This document shows, one piece after another, positions 32,962 to 42,500 of a stretch of 43,937 nt of DNA. Source of the DNA: Candidatus Bipolaricaulota bacterium (lineage in GTDB: Bacteria > Bipolaricaulota > Bipolaricaulia > UBA7950 > UBA9294). The position numbers and the translations under genes were made by a program. Each line of letters begins with the position of its first letter. The first letter of the stretch is position 1. Under the pieces are notes generated by a model. That model had not been told where the DNA came from, searched no databases, and worked only from the letters and a program-made list of their open reading frames with translations. Where the stretch lies: positions 103,195 to 147,131 of the forward strand of contig JANQEA010000072.1 of assembly GCA_028278555.1 (NCBI GenBank). Reading direction: 5' to 3'.

Positions 32962-34227
32962 ATGAGCGATTTGCGGCAGCGACTGGCGATCAGCGAAGCG
33001 CATCTTCGTCGAATCAATGACTACCTGCTGGATCCGGGCTCCGAGGTGATCAACGAGTTCCTGGCAATCGTCGAGAAGCACGGTGGGCCGGATGAGATCA
33101 ACCGGAAGGCGACGGAGGCGCGCCGGTTGCCGTCTCTGCTGGAACGGCTCGGCGCCGCTGGCTCGCCGTACCTCGCCGAGGTGGAATGGTTGATCGAGCA
33201 GCGCGACGGCGGGGCATTCTGCACGGTCGAGGCCTTCCGACGAAAGGTTCTCGGCGACCGCGCCGCCGGGATGAGCTTCGACGAGACGAACGCAGTGACG
33301 CTCGAGATCAGCGCGCTCCAATTCTTCCCCTGGTTGATCGCCGAAGCGAAACAGGCGATCGAGAACGGCGAGTTGATGCCCGGCCGGTATATCCGTGTCC
33401 GGAACATGGCCGAGCAGACAGCCGACAACGGTGACACCCTCGCCGTCGCGGCGGCGATGCAGGTGATCGGCGCCAGCTACGTCGAAACGCTCGACACCAA
33501 GGGGACCGATGGCTCGAACATCCACCTCGGCGGTCCAGCGACGATCACCGGGTACTTCGGCGGGGTCGGCCAGCCGAACGACCATGCACTCCAGTGGGTC
33601 GACGAATTCCTCGGCTACTACACCGAGTACGGTGTCCGGCAGGTCCTCAACATCAATCCGGGGACGGTCCTCCTCGGCTACCTCCTCCACAAGCTCGGGA
33701 TCGACATCGAGTTCAAGATCTCGGTCTTCATGGGGAACGACAATCCCTACGCGGCAATGTGGACACTGATCGGAGCACAGCTCTTCGCCCGCGAAGACGG
33801 CTCGACGTCGCTGATCGGATTCAACTGGGCGAACTCGGTCGACAACGCGACGATCGAGAAGGGCGCGACGATCCGAAGTGCGCTCGGCCTCGAAGCGAAT
33901 GTTCGGTTCGAACACCACATCACCGAGACGCAGAAGTCGATCGTCATCCAGCCCTACGATCGGACCGAGGAGCTCGTCGAGCTGGCCGACCACGTGGCGA
34001 ACATCTCGGCGAAACACGAGGGCGGGAAACCGGAGATCGACGGAGGCCGCGAACATCCGTCCGACATCCTCGACTACTTCACCCCGAAGAGCGACATCGA
34101 GGCGGGTGGGCTGATGAGCGCCATGGAGCGCAACTACCTCGACAAGCACGACGCCCTGAATCGGACGGCCGCCGCGCTGACGGAGAAGGGCCTCTCGTTC
34201 ATCGCTGCACAGAACCTGCACAAGTAA
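32962..34227 (+). CDS. Unrecognised 421-residue enzyme-like protein
   Basis: I do not recognise this family. The protein is cytosolic with an even, enzyme-like composition. A Gly-rich centre (GTDGSNIHLGGPATITGY, about residues 190-207), NMAEQTADNGDT, VFMGNDNPYAAMW and a His pair (RFEHHITETQ) look like possible active-site segments, and the alternating strand/helix pattern fits an alpha/beta barrel. GAGGAGGG precedes the ATG. It sits between panB (16-base gap) and the glutamine-synthetase-like gene, so a role in amino-acid, amide or cofactor metabolism is likely but not shown. Confidence 0.6.
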   Translation: MSDLRQRLAISEAHLRRINDYLLDPGSEVINEFLAIVEKHGGPDEINRKATEARRLPSLLERLGAAGSPYLAEVEWLIEQRDGGAFCTVEAFRRKVLGDRAAGMSFDETNAVTLEISALQFFPWLIAEAKQAIENGELMPGRYIRVRNMAEQTADNGDTLAVAAAMQVIGASYVETLDTKGTDGSNIHLGGPATITGYFGGVGQPNDHALQWVDEFLGYYTEYGVRQVLNINPGTVLLGYLLHKLGIDIEFKISVFMGNDNPYAAMWTLIGAQLFAREDGSTSLIGFNWANSVDNATIEKGATIRSALGLEANVRFEHHITETQKSIVIQPYDRTEELVELADHVANISAKHEGGKPEIDGGREHPSDILDYFTPKSDIEAGGLMSAMERNYLDKHDALNRTAAALTEKGLSFIAAQNLHK

Positions 34228-34242
34228 GTTCATCGAAATCCG

Positions 34243-34283
34243 TTGAGGGTGGGAGGCGGCTGCGCTAAGCTCTGCCTCCCATC
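34243..34283 (+). promoter_or_regulatory. Promoter of the glutamine-synthetase gene within an inverted repeat
   Basis: TTGAGG (34243-34248) and TAAGCT (34266-34271) are 17 bases apart. GGTGGGAGGC (34248-34257) pairs with GCCTCCCATC (34274-34283), nine Watson-Crick pairs plus one G-T, with the -10 in the loop. The repeat could terminate the upstream gene or bind a regulator. Confidence 0.5.
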
Positions 34284-34304
34284 CATCGAATCGGAGAGGT
34301 CCGA

Positions 34305-35687
34305 ATGGACGACTTCGCATCACTCAAGCGCCGCATCGAAGAGGAGCGGATCGATTCGGTCGACTTCCGCGTCACCGATCTAGCCGGGCGCTTCCGGCAC
34401 ATCACGATCCCCGCGTCCGGCTTTCGCGAGTCCGTAGTCACGGAAGGGATCGGATTCGACGGATCGAACTACGGCTTCTGCAAGGTCTCGGGCAGCGACA
34501 TGGTCCTCATCCCCGATCTGTCGACCGCCTACGTCGAGGAACGGTGCAGTGAGAAACTCCTGACCCTCGTTTCCGACATCTGCGATGCGAAGACCCGGAT
34601 GCCGGCCCCGATCGATCCCCGAGGGACGGTCATTGCCGCGGTCGAGCACCTCAAAGAGCGCGGGATCGCCGACGGGGTGCTCGTCAGTCCGGAGTTCGAG
34701 TTCTACGTCTTCGATGAGGTTCTCTTCGACAGCGACGCCGGACGGAACGCGGTCGAGATTGCTCCGGCCGAAGGCACCGACCACTCGACCCTTGTCGGAC
34801 CCGGCACGTGTGAACGCTCGGCCTATCACGCACCGCTCCTGGCGGATCGAATGCTGTCACTTCGCTGCGAGATCACCCGCCAGATCGAATCGGCTGGGAT
34901 CCCGGTGAAGTACCACCATCACGAAGTCGGTCCGTTCGGTCAGCAGGAGATCGAGCTCGGCTTCGACGGGCTTGTGCGGATGGCCGACGCCGCATTGATC
35001 GTGAAGTCGCTCGTGCACAACGCGGCATCCGAGCGAGGGCTGACGGCAACGTTCCTCCCGAAGCCGATGTACGGCCAGGCGGGAAGCGGAATGCATCTAC
35101 ACCAGTATCTCGTTCGGGACGGAGAGAATCTCTTCTCGACCGAAGAAGGGCTCTCCGAACTGGCTCTCTGCTACATCGGCGGGCTGCTCACCCACGGGGC
35201 GAGCCTGATGGCGCTGACGAATCCGTCGACGAATTCCTACCGGAGGCTTGTCCCGGGGTACGAAGCGCCGGTCAGCTTCGTCTTCGGCGCATCGAACCGG
35301 ACTGCTGCGGTCCGCGTTCCCGCGTACGCTCGACAGGAGGAGCGGCGGATCGAGCTTCGGACGATGGACGCAACCTGCAATCCGTATCTCGCCTTCGCCG
35401 CGATCCTGATGGCGGGGATCGATGGGATCGAGCGGGGATTGAACGCGCAGGATCTCGGGCTCGGCCCGTTCGAGAACGACGTCTGCAAGACGAACCACGG
35501 CGAACCGGCACCGCGTGATTTAGACCGAGCGCTCGACGCGCTCGAGGCCGATCGGGACTACCTGCTGACAGGGAACGTCTTTACCGAGGCAACGCTCGAC
35601 CACTGGATTCGGACGAAGCGAGCGGAAGCGGCCGCGGTCGCTGCGCGCCCGCATCCCCACGAGTTCACAATGTACTACGATCTCTGA
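34305..35687 (+). CDS. Glutamine synthetase family protein (type I)
   Basis: The 460-residue protein has the GS-I core: EFEFYVFDE (metal Glu), YHHHEVGPFGQQEIEL, GSGMHLHQYL (catalytic loop and metal His), NPSTNSYRRLVPGYEAPV, ASNRTAAVRVPAY and RRIELRTMDATCNPYLAFA. It would ligate ammonia to glutamate with ATP, or act on a related acceptor amine as in gamma-glutamylpolyamine synthetases. The region where adenylylated enzymes carry NLYxLP reads FENDVCKTNHGEPAP, so adenylylation is unlikely. It ends in FTMYYDL like many GS-I-alpha forms. GGAGAGGT precedes the ATG. Its own promoter lies in a 77-base gap. Confidence 0.9.
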   Translation: MDDFASLKRRIEEERIDSVDFRVTDLAGRFRHITIPASGFRESVVTEGIGFDGSNYGFCKVSGSDMVLIPDLSTAYVEERCSEKLLTLVSDICDAKTRMPAPIDPRGTVIAAVEHLKERGIADGVLVSPEFEFYVFDEVLFDSDAGRNAVEIAPAEGTDHSTLVGPGTCERSAYHAPLLADRMLSLRCEITRQIESAGIPVKYHHHEVGPFGQQEIELGFDGLVRMADAALIVKSLVHNAASERGLTATFLPKPMYGQAGSGMHLHQYLVRDGENLFSTEEGLSELALCYIGGLLTHGASLMALTNPSTNSYRRLVPGYEAPVSFVFGASNRTAAVRVPAYARQEERRIELRTMDATCNPYLAFAAILMAGIDGIERGLNAQDLGLGPFENDVCKTNHGEPAPRDLDRALDALEADRDYLLTGNVFTEATLDHWIRTKRAEAAAVAARPHPHEFTMYYDL

Positions 35688-35752
35688 CCTCTTCGAGAGG
35701 ATCGCGTGGCGGTTGGTCGGTCCTCACGACTCCCGGAGCCCGAAGGTCGGCT

Positions 35753-35926
35753 TCATCGCTTCTTCTCTTCGCGATCCAGGTACTGGATGATCGCTTCGAC
35801 GACGAGGTAGTTGATCGACCGATCGACCTTCTTCCCGAGTGTTTCCAAGCGCTCGATCGGCTTTCGGTCCAGTTTGCTCTTCGGGATGTAGATCGACAGT
35901 GTCGTCACTTCACTCTTCCGGACCAC
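35753..35926 (-). CDS. Small ribbon-helix-helix-like DNA-binding protein
   Basis: The 57-residue protein begins at GTG 35926, because AGGAGG lies 8 bases upstream; the earlier GTG at 35935 abuts that site and is too close. The order is a short beta strand (VTTLSIYIPKSKL), helix (PIERLETLGKKV), turn and second helix (SINYLVVEAIIQYLDREEKK), which is the RHH (CopG/MetJ-like) plan. Such proteins repress their own promoters and are often antitoxins. No toxin gene is adjacent. It converges on the glutamine synthetase gene. Confidence 0.65.
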   Translation of the reverse strand: MVRKSEVTTLSIYIPKSKLDRKPIERLETLGKKVDRSINYLVVEAIIQYLDREEKKR

Positions 35927-36017
35927 GCGGCTCACCTCCTCTCTGTCCCGTTTGAGGTCCCTGGGTTCTGTGTTAGCCTACAGCAATCCAAAGAGAGTCG
36001 GCAAATCGAGTCAAGCC

Positions 36018-36057
36018 GAAAAGGAGACGCCTGAGGCTCGGTCGAACCTCAGGCGTC
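36018..36057 (-). terminator. Rho-independent terminator after the gene at 36081
   Basis: GACGCCTGAGG (36026-36036) and CCTCAGGCGTC (36047-36057) form an 11-bp perfect stem with a 10-base loop. On the minus strand the stem is followed by TCTCCTTTT, a fair T-run, so it would stop transcription from the gene that ends at 36081. Confidence 0.7.
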
Positions 36058-36080
36058 GACAGAACTCCGATCGCTTCTCG

Positions 36081-36752
36081 TCAGCGAATCACAAACCGGA
36101 ATGTGTAGAAGACGATCTCCCGCTCGCCGGCAACGGTCTTCACAGCCGGTTCACAGCCGGGCGGCGTCTCCGCGTGCGGCTGGCCCATCATGTGATGCGT
36201 CATTGGCGCGCCGGGCACGCCGCGCTCGACCGCCAGGACGAACGTGAACGTCGCCTGATCGAGGACGCCGGTCGTGACGATCGGCTCTTCTTCCCAGGCG
36301 ATCTCGGTGATCGGAATCACCGCATCGAACAGGTCGCCGGCCGGCGCAATCGAAATCGACCCGCCGTAGGCGAAGCTCTCCTCGTTGATCACGTTCACCG
36401 TGTTTCCGCAGGGAAGCTGGATCGAGCAGCGATCCCACAGAATGCTGATCACGTCGTCCGAGATGTTGTGGATCCAGAACGGCAGACGGCTCTCGACACC
36501 CTCTTCGGTATGCGAGATGTTGAACGCGATCCGAATCGTGTCATCCTGGAAGACCGCCTTCTCCGAGTAGATCGGATCGAGCATCTCCAGCGAGGTCGGC
36601 GGGAGGACCGTCACCTCTGCGACCGATTCCTCGACGACCGGCTCAAGTTCCCGCTCGGCGACTGCCGGCTCGGGCCGATAGGCAAGCATCCCGAACAGAA
36701 GCAGCGCTCCCATGATCGCGGCGATCACCGCAATCTTTCCCAGATCATTCAC
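36081..36752 (-). CDS. Membrane-anchored extracytoplasmic protein of unknown function
   Basis: The 223-residue protein has one N-terminal hydrophobic segment (residues about 8-24, IAVIAAIMGALLLFGML). An acidic Glu/Val linker (about 30-50) and a beta-rich domain (about 65-223) with a Cys pair (RCSIQLPC) and a His/Met cluster (MTHHMMGQPH) follow; this cluster could bind metal. The fold resembles an Ig-like sandwich; no family is recognised. The start is GTG at 36752 with GAGGGGTGAG upstream. A 14-bp perfect palindrome (36767-36780) lies in the leader. A terminator follows the gene. Confidence 0.75.
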   Translation of the reverse strand: MNDLGKIAVIAAIMGALLLFGMLAYRPEPAVAERELEPVVEESVAEVTVLPPTSLEMLDPIYSEKAVFQDDTIRIAFNISHTEEGVESRLPFWIHNISDDVISILWDRCSIQLPCGNTVNVINEESFAYGGSISIAPAGDLFDAVIPITEIAWEEEPIVTTGVLDQATFTFVLAVERGVPGAPMTHHMMGQPHAETPPGCEPAVKTVAGEREIVFYTFRFVIR

Positions 36753-36895
36753 GATCTCTCACCCCTCTTCGTCGACGAAGTTGGTAGATATACCCATCCT
36801 ATCCGGCGATACGTGATGAACTGCGAGGAGTTTGGCCGATTCGGAACAGACCCTTGTCCGGCGGTTTCAGACACCGATCGAGGCCAAGAAGAAGA

Positions 36896-36966
36896 GCCAG
36901 CGAGAGGAGTCGAACCTCCGACCGACGGTTTACGAAACCGTTGCTCTACCACTGAGCTACGCTGGC
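36896..36966 (-). tRNA. tRNA-Thr(CGU)
   Basis: The minus strand folds as a full cloverleaf of 71 bases: acceptor GCCAGCG/CGCTGGC, D stem GCTC/GAGC with a 7-base loop, anticodon stem ACGGT/ACCGT around TTCGTAA (anticodon CGT, reading ACG, threonine), a 5-base variable loop CGGTC, and T stem GGAGG/CCTCT around TTCGACT. The D loop is short. CCA is not encoded; the 3' flank is TTCTTC. Confidence 0.95.
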
Positions 36967-36975
36967 ATCGCGCGG

Positions 36976-37004
36976 ATTATATCGATCGTCCGATAGGGCC
37001 TCAA
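36976..37004 (-). promoter_or_regulatory. tRNA-Thr promoter
   Basis: On the minus strand TTGAGG (37004-36999) and a perfect TATAAT (36981-36976) are 17 bases apart, and the tRNA begins 10 bases after the -10. This is the best sigma-70 promoter in the window. Confidence 0.8.
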
Positions 37005-37035
37005 ACGACCTGCGAGTAATCGGAAGAGGACATGC

Positions 37036-37065
37036 GGCGGGGGAGCTGGATCTAGGCCCCCCGCC
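37036..37065 (-). terminator. GC-rich hairpin after the first fibre gene
   Basis: GGCGGGGG (37036-37043) pairs with CCCCCGCC (37058-37065), 12 bases beyond the stop of the gene ending at 37078. No T-run follows on the minus strand, so terminator function rests on position and stem strength. Confidence 0.5.
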
Positions 37066-37077
37066 TTGGTATTCGCG

Positions 37078-39327
37078 CTACTCCTTTGCCGCGATCGCCT
37101 CCTTGAGCGCTTCGATCTCGGCTCGCAAGTCGTCAATCTGATCCTGCTGCGCAGCGATCTCTGCATCCTTCTCCTGAGACAGCTCATAGAGCGCCTGGAT
37201 CGAGACGAGGGCAATCCCGTCGACATCGCTGCCGTTGATGTATCGCTCGTCCTCGCCGTAGCCAAAGGCGGCGTACAGATCCTGCGCCATTGGGCCGATG
37301 TGGCGGATCGACGGATCCTGCGACTTAAGGCTCCATGAGGTGACTGGGATCGTGCTCAGCCGGGCGAGGACGTCACGGCCGTCGACCTCCGCAAGGATGT
37401 CCTTCGCCTCTTTGTCGCTCATCCGGCTCCACGAGGCTGCTCCTGGTTTCAGTTGAACACCTGTATACATATCGGGGATGATGATCCCATCACGAATCTC
37501 CTCCTCAGTCTTCACCTCCGATACGAAGACGACCCCGCCAGTCGCTCGAACGCAAAACGAGTTCTCGGCAAATGCGTAGAACCCCTCAGATTCGCCGAAA
37601 AGGCTGTCAACGCTGCTGTTGTCCGACCAGACGAATGATCCGTCCTCGTTGGCAGAGGCTTTGTATCCGCCTGCAAAGCTGTGATCCCCTTCTGCAATGC
37701 ACTGATACCCGGTAGCGATGCTGTAGTCACCTTCCGCAGTGCACTCATACCCACCGGGAATCGTCGCGCAGTGCCCGGAGACGTAGTTTGCCGCGCCCCC
37801 GCCAATTGCCGAGTACGAAGACGCGACATCGTTCCCTAGGCCTCCGGCGATCGTGCTTTGCTCTCCTGAGGCATCGTTGCTGAAGCCCCCACCGATGGTC
37901 GCATACCTGCCGGTCGCGCTGTTGCTTGTTCCCCCACCGATGGCACCGGCATCTGACGCTGTGTTGTAGCCTCCTCCGCTGATCGTGGATACGAAGCCGG
38001 AAGCAATGTTTTGATACCCGCCGGATACGGTGGCATACGAGTCGCCCACGTCGTTGTATCGGCCGCCAGCGATCGTACCGTAGCTGGCACTGCCGGCAGC
38101 CTCATTCTCCGCGCCTCCCCCGATAGACACGTAGGGACCATTCGCGGCGTTTTCCGACCCACCGGCAACAACAGCGTCTTCGCCATTCGACTGGTTCTTT
38201 CGCCCTCCCCCCACGGTCGCCCCCGCCGAATTGGCCTGATTGTCGAGTCCCCCGCCGATCGTGGCATTCTCGGCCGCGGCCACATTCCAGCTCCCGCCGG
38301 CGATCGCGGCGTAGGTTCCATTCGCGGCGTTCTGCGAACCGCCGCCGATGCTGGAGAAGTGCCCGAAGGCGTGATTAACGTATCCTCCGGGCGCGGTGGA
38401 CCAGCCGCCACCCGCGACGTTGGCCTTTCCCCCACCGACGGCCGCGTGCTCGCCCGAGGCCACGTTGTGTTCTCCTCCACTGACCGTCGCATAGGAGGCG
38501 TCGCTCCCAGTTCCAGACTTGTTCCCAGCTTGATTCCCCGAGCCGCCGCCGATCGTACCGAATGCATCGGTGACCTCGTTCGAGTACTCGGGCTTGCCGC
38601 CGCCTGAGATCGTTGCGCCCGAAATAGCTAGCCTCACACTGTTGTCCTCGAAACCTCCGATCAAGTTTGGGCAGATCCCGGCGAGGTCGGGGCGGAAGAG
38701 GAATGCCTGTCGGCCGCCAACCTTGATCATGAAGACCCTGCCGTCCGTCGTGCCAAGGAAATCCGTACCCGGAGTCGTCATTGCGTTGCCGTGGAGATTC
38801 CAGACAGTCTCGCCCCCGCTGAGGGTCTTCCAGCCAACTGTGCCGTTTCCATCCGTGGCGAGGACCTGGAGGTTTCCTCCGTCGGTGCTCGGGAGGGTAT
38901 ACGCACCGATTGTCAGCGCGCCGGTGAACCGGCCGGTCCCGTCGATGTCGAGCGTGTGAGTCGGGCTCTCCGTCCCAATGCCAAGATTCCCGGCAGTGAT
39001 GTAGCTGTCGCCCTCGCCGGTCAGCTTGACGGTGTTCGATCCATCTCCCTTGAGCCACAGCGTCCCCGAAGCCGCGCCATCCGTATAGAGACTCAGCGCA
39101 TCCCCAATCGAATCAGACACCGCAATCGCAGTACCAACAGTCGGATGGTAAACGTGCAGAGGATACCCTGGCGTCAGCGTTCCGATTCCCAGGCGGTCTC
39201 TGACATGCCAATCGTACGCGTCGAAACTCGTTGCGGCAGCCGCCACCCACGCTGGGGCAAGCGTCATTGCGATCGCCGCACCGCAGATCAGACCCCACAG
39301 GGCCGCCTTCGATATCCATCGGTCCAT
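37078..39327 (-). CDS. Secreted fibre protein 1: YadA-head-like repeats with S74 chaperone tail
   Basis: The 749-residue protein has a signal peptide (residues about 8-32, ALWGLICGAAIAMTLAPAWVAAA). Next come GIGTLTPGYPLHV and GIGTESPTHTLDI units (about 47-135) and a long central array (about 255-560). That array holds roughly twenty 14-15-residue repeats of the form ATIGGGxxNxASG, as in YadA-type heads, which build trimeric beta-helices. The C terminus is an S74 (endosialidase-type) intramolecular chaperone: RMSDKEAKDIL with the Ser/Lys pair, then HIGPMAQD, and a coiled coil (about 715-749). S74 domains trimerise the fibre and cleave themselves off. GAAGGAGGAAC precedes the ATG. It is probably a surface appendage. 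Confidence 0.8.
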   Translation of the reverse strand: MDRWISKAALWGLICGAAIAMTLAPAWVAAAATSFDAYDWHVRDRLGIGTLTPGYPLHVYHPTVGTAIAVSDSIGDALSLYTDGAASGTLWLKGDGSNTVKLTGEGDSYITAGNLGIGTESPTHTLDIDGTGRFTGALTIGAYTLPSTDGGNLQVLATDGNGTVGWKTLSGGETVWNLHGNAMTTPGTDFLGTTDGRVFMIKVGGRQAFLFRPDLAGICPNLIGGFEDNSVRLAISGATISGGGKPEYSNEVTDAFGTIGGGSGNQAGNKSGTGSDASYATVSGGEHNVASGEHAAVGGGKANVAGGGWSTAPGGYVNHAFGHFSSIGGGSQNAANGTYAAIAGGSWNVAAAENATIGGGLDNQANSAGATVGGGRKNQSNGEDAVVAGGSENAANGPYVSIGGGAENEAAGSASYGTIAGGRYNDVGDSYATVSGGYQNIASGFVSTISGGGYNTASDAGAIGGGTSNSATGRYATIGGGFSNDASGEQSTIAGGLGNDVASSYSAIGGGAANYVSGHCATIPGGYECTAEGDYSIATGYQCIAEGDHSFAGGYKASANEDGSFVWSDNSSVDSLFGESEGFYAFAENSFCVRATGGVVFVSEVKTEEEIRDGIIIPDMYTGVQLKPGAASWSRMSDKEAKDILAEVDGRDVLARLSTIPVTSWSLKSQDPSIRHIGPMAQDLYAAFGYGEDERYINGSDVDGIALVSIQALYELSQEKDAEIAAQQDQIDDLRAEIEALKEAIAAKE

Positions 39328-39364
39328 GTCGTTCCTCCTTCGCAGATGCGCTCTGACTGCGAGG

Positions 39365-39394
39365 AGTATAGAAAGATCCGACCAGGAAATGAAA
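39365..39394 (-). promoter_or_regulatory. Promoter of fibre gene 1
   Basis: On the minus strand TTTCAT (39394-39389) and TATACT (39370-39365) are 18 bases apart. The leader that follows shares GCATCTGCGAAGGAGGAAC with fibre gene 2. Confidence 0.5.
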
Positions 39395-39401
39395 GAATGA
39401 G

Positions 39402-39455
39402 CGACGACCTGTTGTGACCTGATTGTTTAAGGCCAGTCTGGCAAGCAGGTCGTCG
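39402..39455. repeat. 10-bp inverted repeat between fibre genes
   Basis: CGACGACCTG (39402-39411) and CAGGTCGTCG (39446-39455) pair perfectly across 34 bases, which also hold a small GCCAG/CTGGC stem. It lies between the hairpin after fibre gene 2 and the promoter of fibre gene 1. Its role is unknown. Confidence 0.55.
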
Positions 39456-39534
39456 GTGACACCGGAGTCACCTGCGCCGGGCGAGATCGCCGAGGCTTCG
39501 CATGGCCTGCCATCGCCGAACCTCGAATATGATG

Positions 39535-39568
39535 GAAGCGGGGGAGCCGTGCTCCGACTCCCCGCTTC
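39535..39568 (-). terminator. Hairpin after fibre gene 2
   Basis: GAAGCGGGG (39535-39543) pairs with CCCCGCTTC (39560-39568), starting 10 bases beyond the stop at 39578. There is no clear T-run; position suggests a terminator. Confidence 0.5.
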
Positions 39569-39577
39569 GTCCTTCTG

Positions 39578-42500
39578 CTATTTCGGCGTTCCGACCTCCG
39601 CCTCGAGGGCCGCGACTCGCTCGTTTAGCCGCTGGAGTTCATTCAGCAGCAACGGAACGAGCTGCTCGTAGCGGACGGTGTACGGATCGCCGACGTCATC
39701 GTAGATGACGAGATCGGGCGCCACCTCGGCGACCTCCTCGGCGATCAGGCCGTACTGCGGGATCCCAGCCGGATCGATCTCCGGCTTGTACGCGAACGTC
39801 ACCGGGCGCAAGTCGTACAGCACGTCGCTTGTCGATCCGAGATCAGCGATGCCGGTCTTGAATCGCATCGAAGACGTCGTCGTTCCAAGCTGACCATCAC
39901 TCTTCATGTAGACGTGGATGCCGGTCGCGACGGTCACACCGTAGATCCCCGCGATGTAGGTGGCATTGTGGTCCGTGTCGCCCCCGCCGGGCCTACCGAT
40001 CCGGATGGTGTTCGACTCGGACGCTTGGCCAGCGTTGCCAAGGTAGATATTGTGCCAGCCGCTTGTCATTGCATTGCCGGCGTCGTATCCGATACCAATG
40101 TTGTCCGATCCTGTGGTCATGCTCGCCAATGCGCCTTCTCCGAACGCACAGTTCTCGGTCGCTTCCGAGCCGGCCGCCGCACCGAGGGCGTCCTTGCCAA
40201 CAGCCGTGTTCGAATCACCTGTTGTGTTCACATCGAGAGCGCCTTGGCCGACCGCGGTATTTCCGGAACCCGTTGTGGTGGCCTTGAGGGTCAGCTCACC
40301 GACCGCCGTGTTGTTCTCGCCTGAGGTCAGAGACATCAGTGCCTCGGACCCGATTCCCGTGTTGCGATTCTGCGTCAGGCTAAGATTGCCAGCATTCGCC
40401 CCGACGAATGTGTTCGTCGAACCGCCGTAGTTGTGGACAAATCGACTGCCGTCGACGTAGATGTAGCCGGAGAGGCCGATGTTTCCATCAACTTCGAGCT
40501 TCTCGCTCGGCGTCGTGTCGCCGATTCCCACGTTGCCCGAGTTTGAGTTGTAGATGTCGTCCCCGCTGGCCGTCCAGTAGCCGGAGCCGGCGCTCGCTGT
40601 CGAGCCAAGCTGGCCGTTCGCATCGATGACGACGTACTCCCCGCCGGTGACCGAAACGCCTCGGGTCCCGGCCATGAAGGCTGCACTGTGAAACGAGCTA
40701 TTACCGATCCGGATCGTGTTCGATTCAGTAGCCTGGCCTGCGTTATCGATGTAGATGTTGTGGGAGCCGCTCGTCAGTGCCAGGCCTGCTGATGACCCGA
40801 TCGCGATGTTGGAGGAGCCGGTTCCGAGAAACTGAAGAGCCTTGTAGCCAAGCGCCGTTGAGTGGTTGCCCGTGCTCGCGTGAAGCGCGTACGGACCTAG
40901 AGCGGTGTTCCAGCTGCCAGCCGTGTTGGTGAGCAGTGCTCTTGTCCCGACGGCGGTGTTCCCGCCGCCATCCGTGTTGGAGGACAGTGCTCGGGCTCCG
41001 ACGGCCGTGTTGTTCCATGCCGCAGAGCCTACATTGCTGGAGAGCGCGCTGTACCCAACGGCCGTGTTGTCCCAACCGTCTACATTGCTGCCAAGCGCGT
41101 CCCGACCAACGCCGGTGTTTTCGGACCCCGCGATCGAGAGGTCCCCCGCATTGACTCCGACAAACGTATTGGTGGTCCCAGTGGCGTGCAGTAGCACCTG
41201 TGTCCCGAGGTAGAGCGCTCCCTGAAGCTCGATGCTTCCAGCGACATCGAGCTTCTGGTCCGGCGTCGAGTCACCGATCCCGACGTTGCCGGAGTTGTCG
41301 TTGTAGAGGTCGTTTCCGCTGAGTGTCCAGTTGCTCGAGCCAGCGGCAACGGTTGTCCAGCTTAGTGCCCCGCTTCCGTTCGTTGCCAGCACCTGACCGT
41401 TCGTTCCATCCGAGTTCGGTAGCGTGTACGCGCCGATCGTTAGATCGCCGTCGACATAGACGTCGCCATCTCGTTCGACGCGGAACCGCTGGATGTCATC
41501 GCCGAAGTCACCGGTGGTTCCGTTGCCGTCACGGGCCTCGATGATGTTCGTGCCACCAGCGCTGTTCGCCAGGAGTCCCGTGCTGTTGTAACTCCAGCCG
41601 AACAGGCCTGGACCGCCCGGATCGCCGTTGTTGAACCCGCAGACACCGGCCAAGGAGCCGTCGGCGGCGCCCAGCACACCGTTGTAGCCGTTCGTGTTGG
41701 TGCCGAGGATTGCCGGGTTGCTCGCATCGTCAGACTCCACCGTCAGCGCAGCCTGCGGTGTGGTATCCCCAATCCCAACGTTTCCGGCGTTTGAGTTGTA
41801 GATGTCATCCCCAGTGAGCGTCCAGTAGCTGGTGCCACTGCCGGAGACCGTTTGCCAGCTGACGGTCCCGCTCCCGTCGGTGGTCAGCACCTGTTCGTTC
41901 GTCCCGTCCGCCGTCGGCAGTGCGTATGCACCGACCGTCACCGCGCCAGTGAAGCGGCCGGTCCCTGCTACGTCGAGCGTCGTCGTCGGACTGGCCGTGC
42001 CAACGCCAAGGTTTCCGCCGGTGACGTAACTGTCGCCCTCGCCGGTCAGCTTCAATGTGTTCGAACCATCCCCCTTGATCCACAGCGTTCCGCTCGCCTC
42101 TCCGTCCGTGTAGAAGCTGAGAGCATACCCCGTAGGATCTTGGACACCGAACGCTGTGCCGGCCGACGTGCGCCTCAGATGCAACGGGTAGGACGGACTC
42201 GCGGTTCCGACGCCGAAGTTCCCGCCCGTCATGTAGACGTTGCCGCCGTTCATGTAGCTGTCGCCGCTACCGGTCAGCTTGATCTTGTTCGCACCACCCC
42301 CCTTGATCCACATCGTTCCGTTGCCGCTGTTGTCCGAGTAGAAGCTCAGCGTGTAGCCGGTGTTGTCTTCCACGGCAAACGCCGTCCCCAGCGTCGTCCG
42401 CTTCACGTGGAATGGGTAGGCCGGTGCATCCGTCCCCACACCGATCCGATTGCTGACGTGCCAATCGGTCGTATCGTACGCCTTTGGACCGAAGGGTGGA

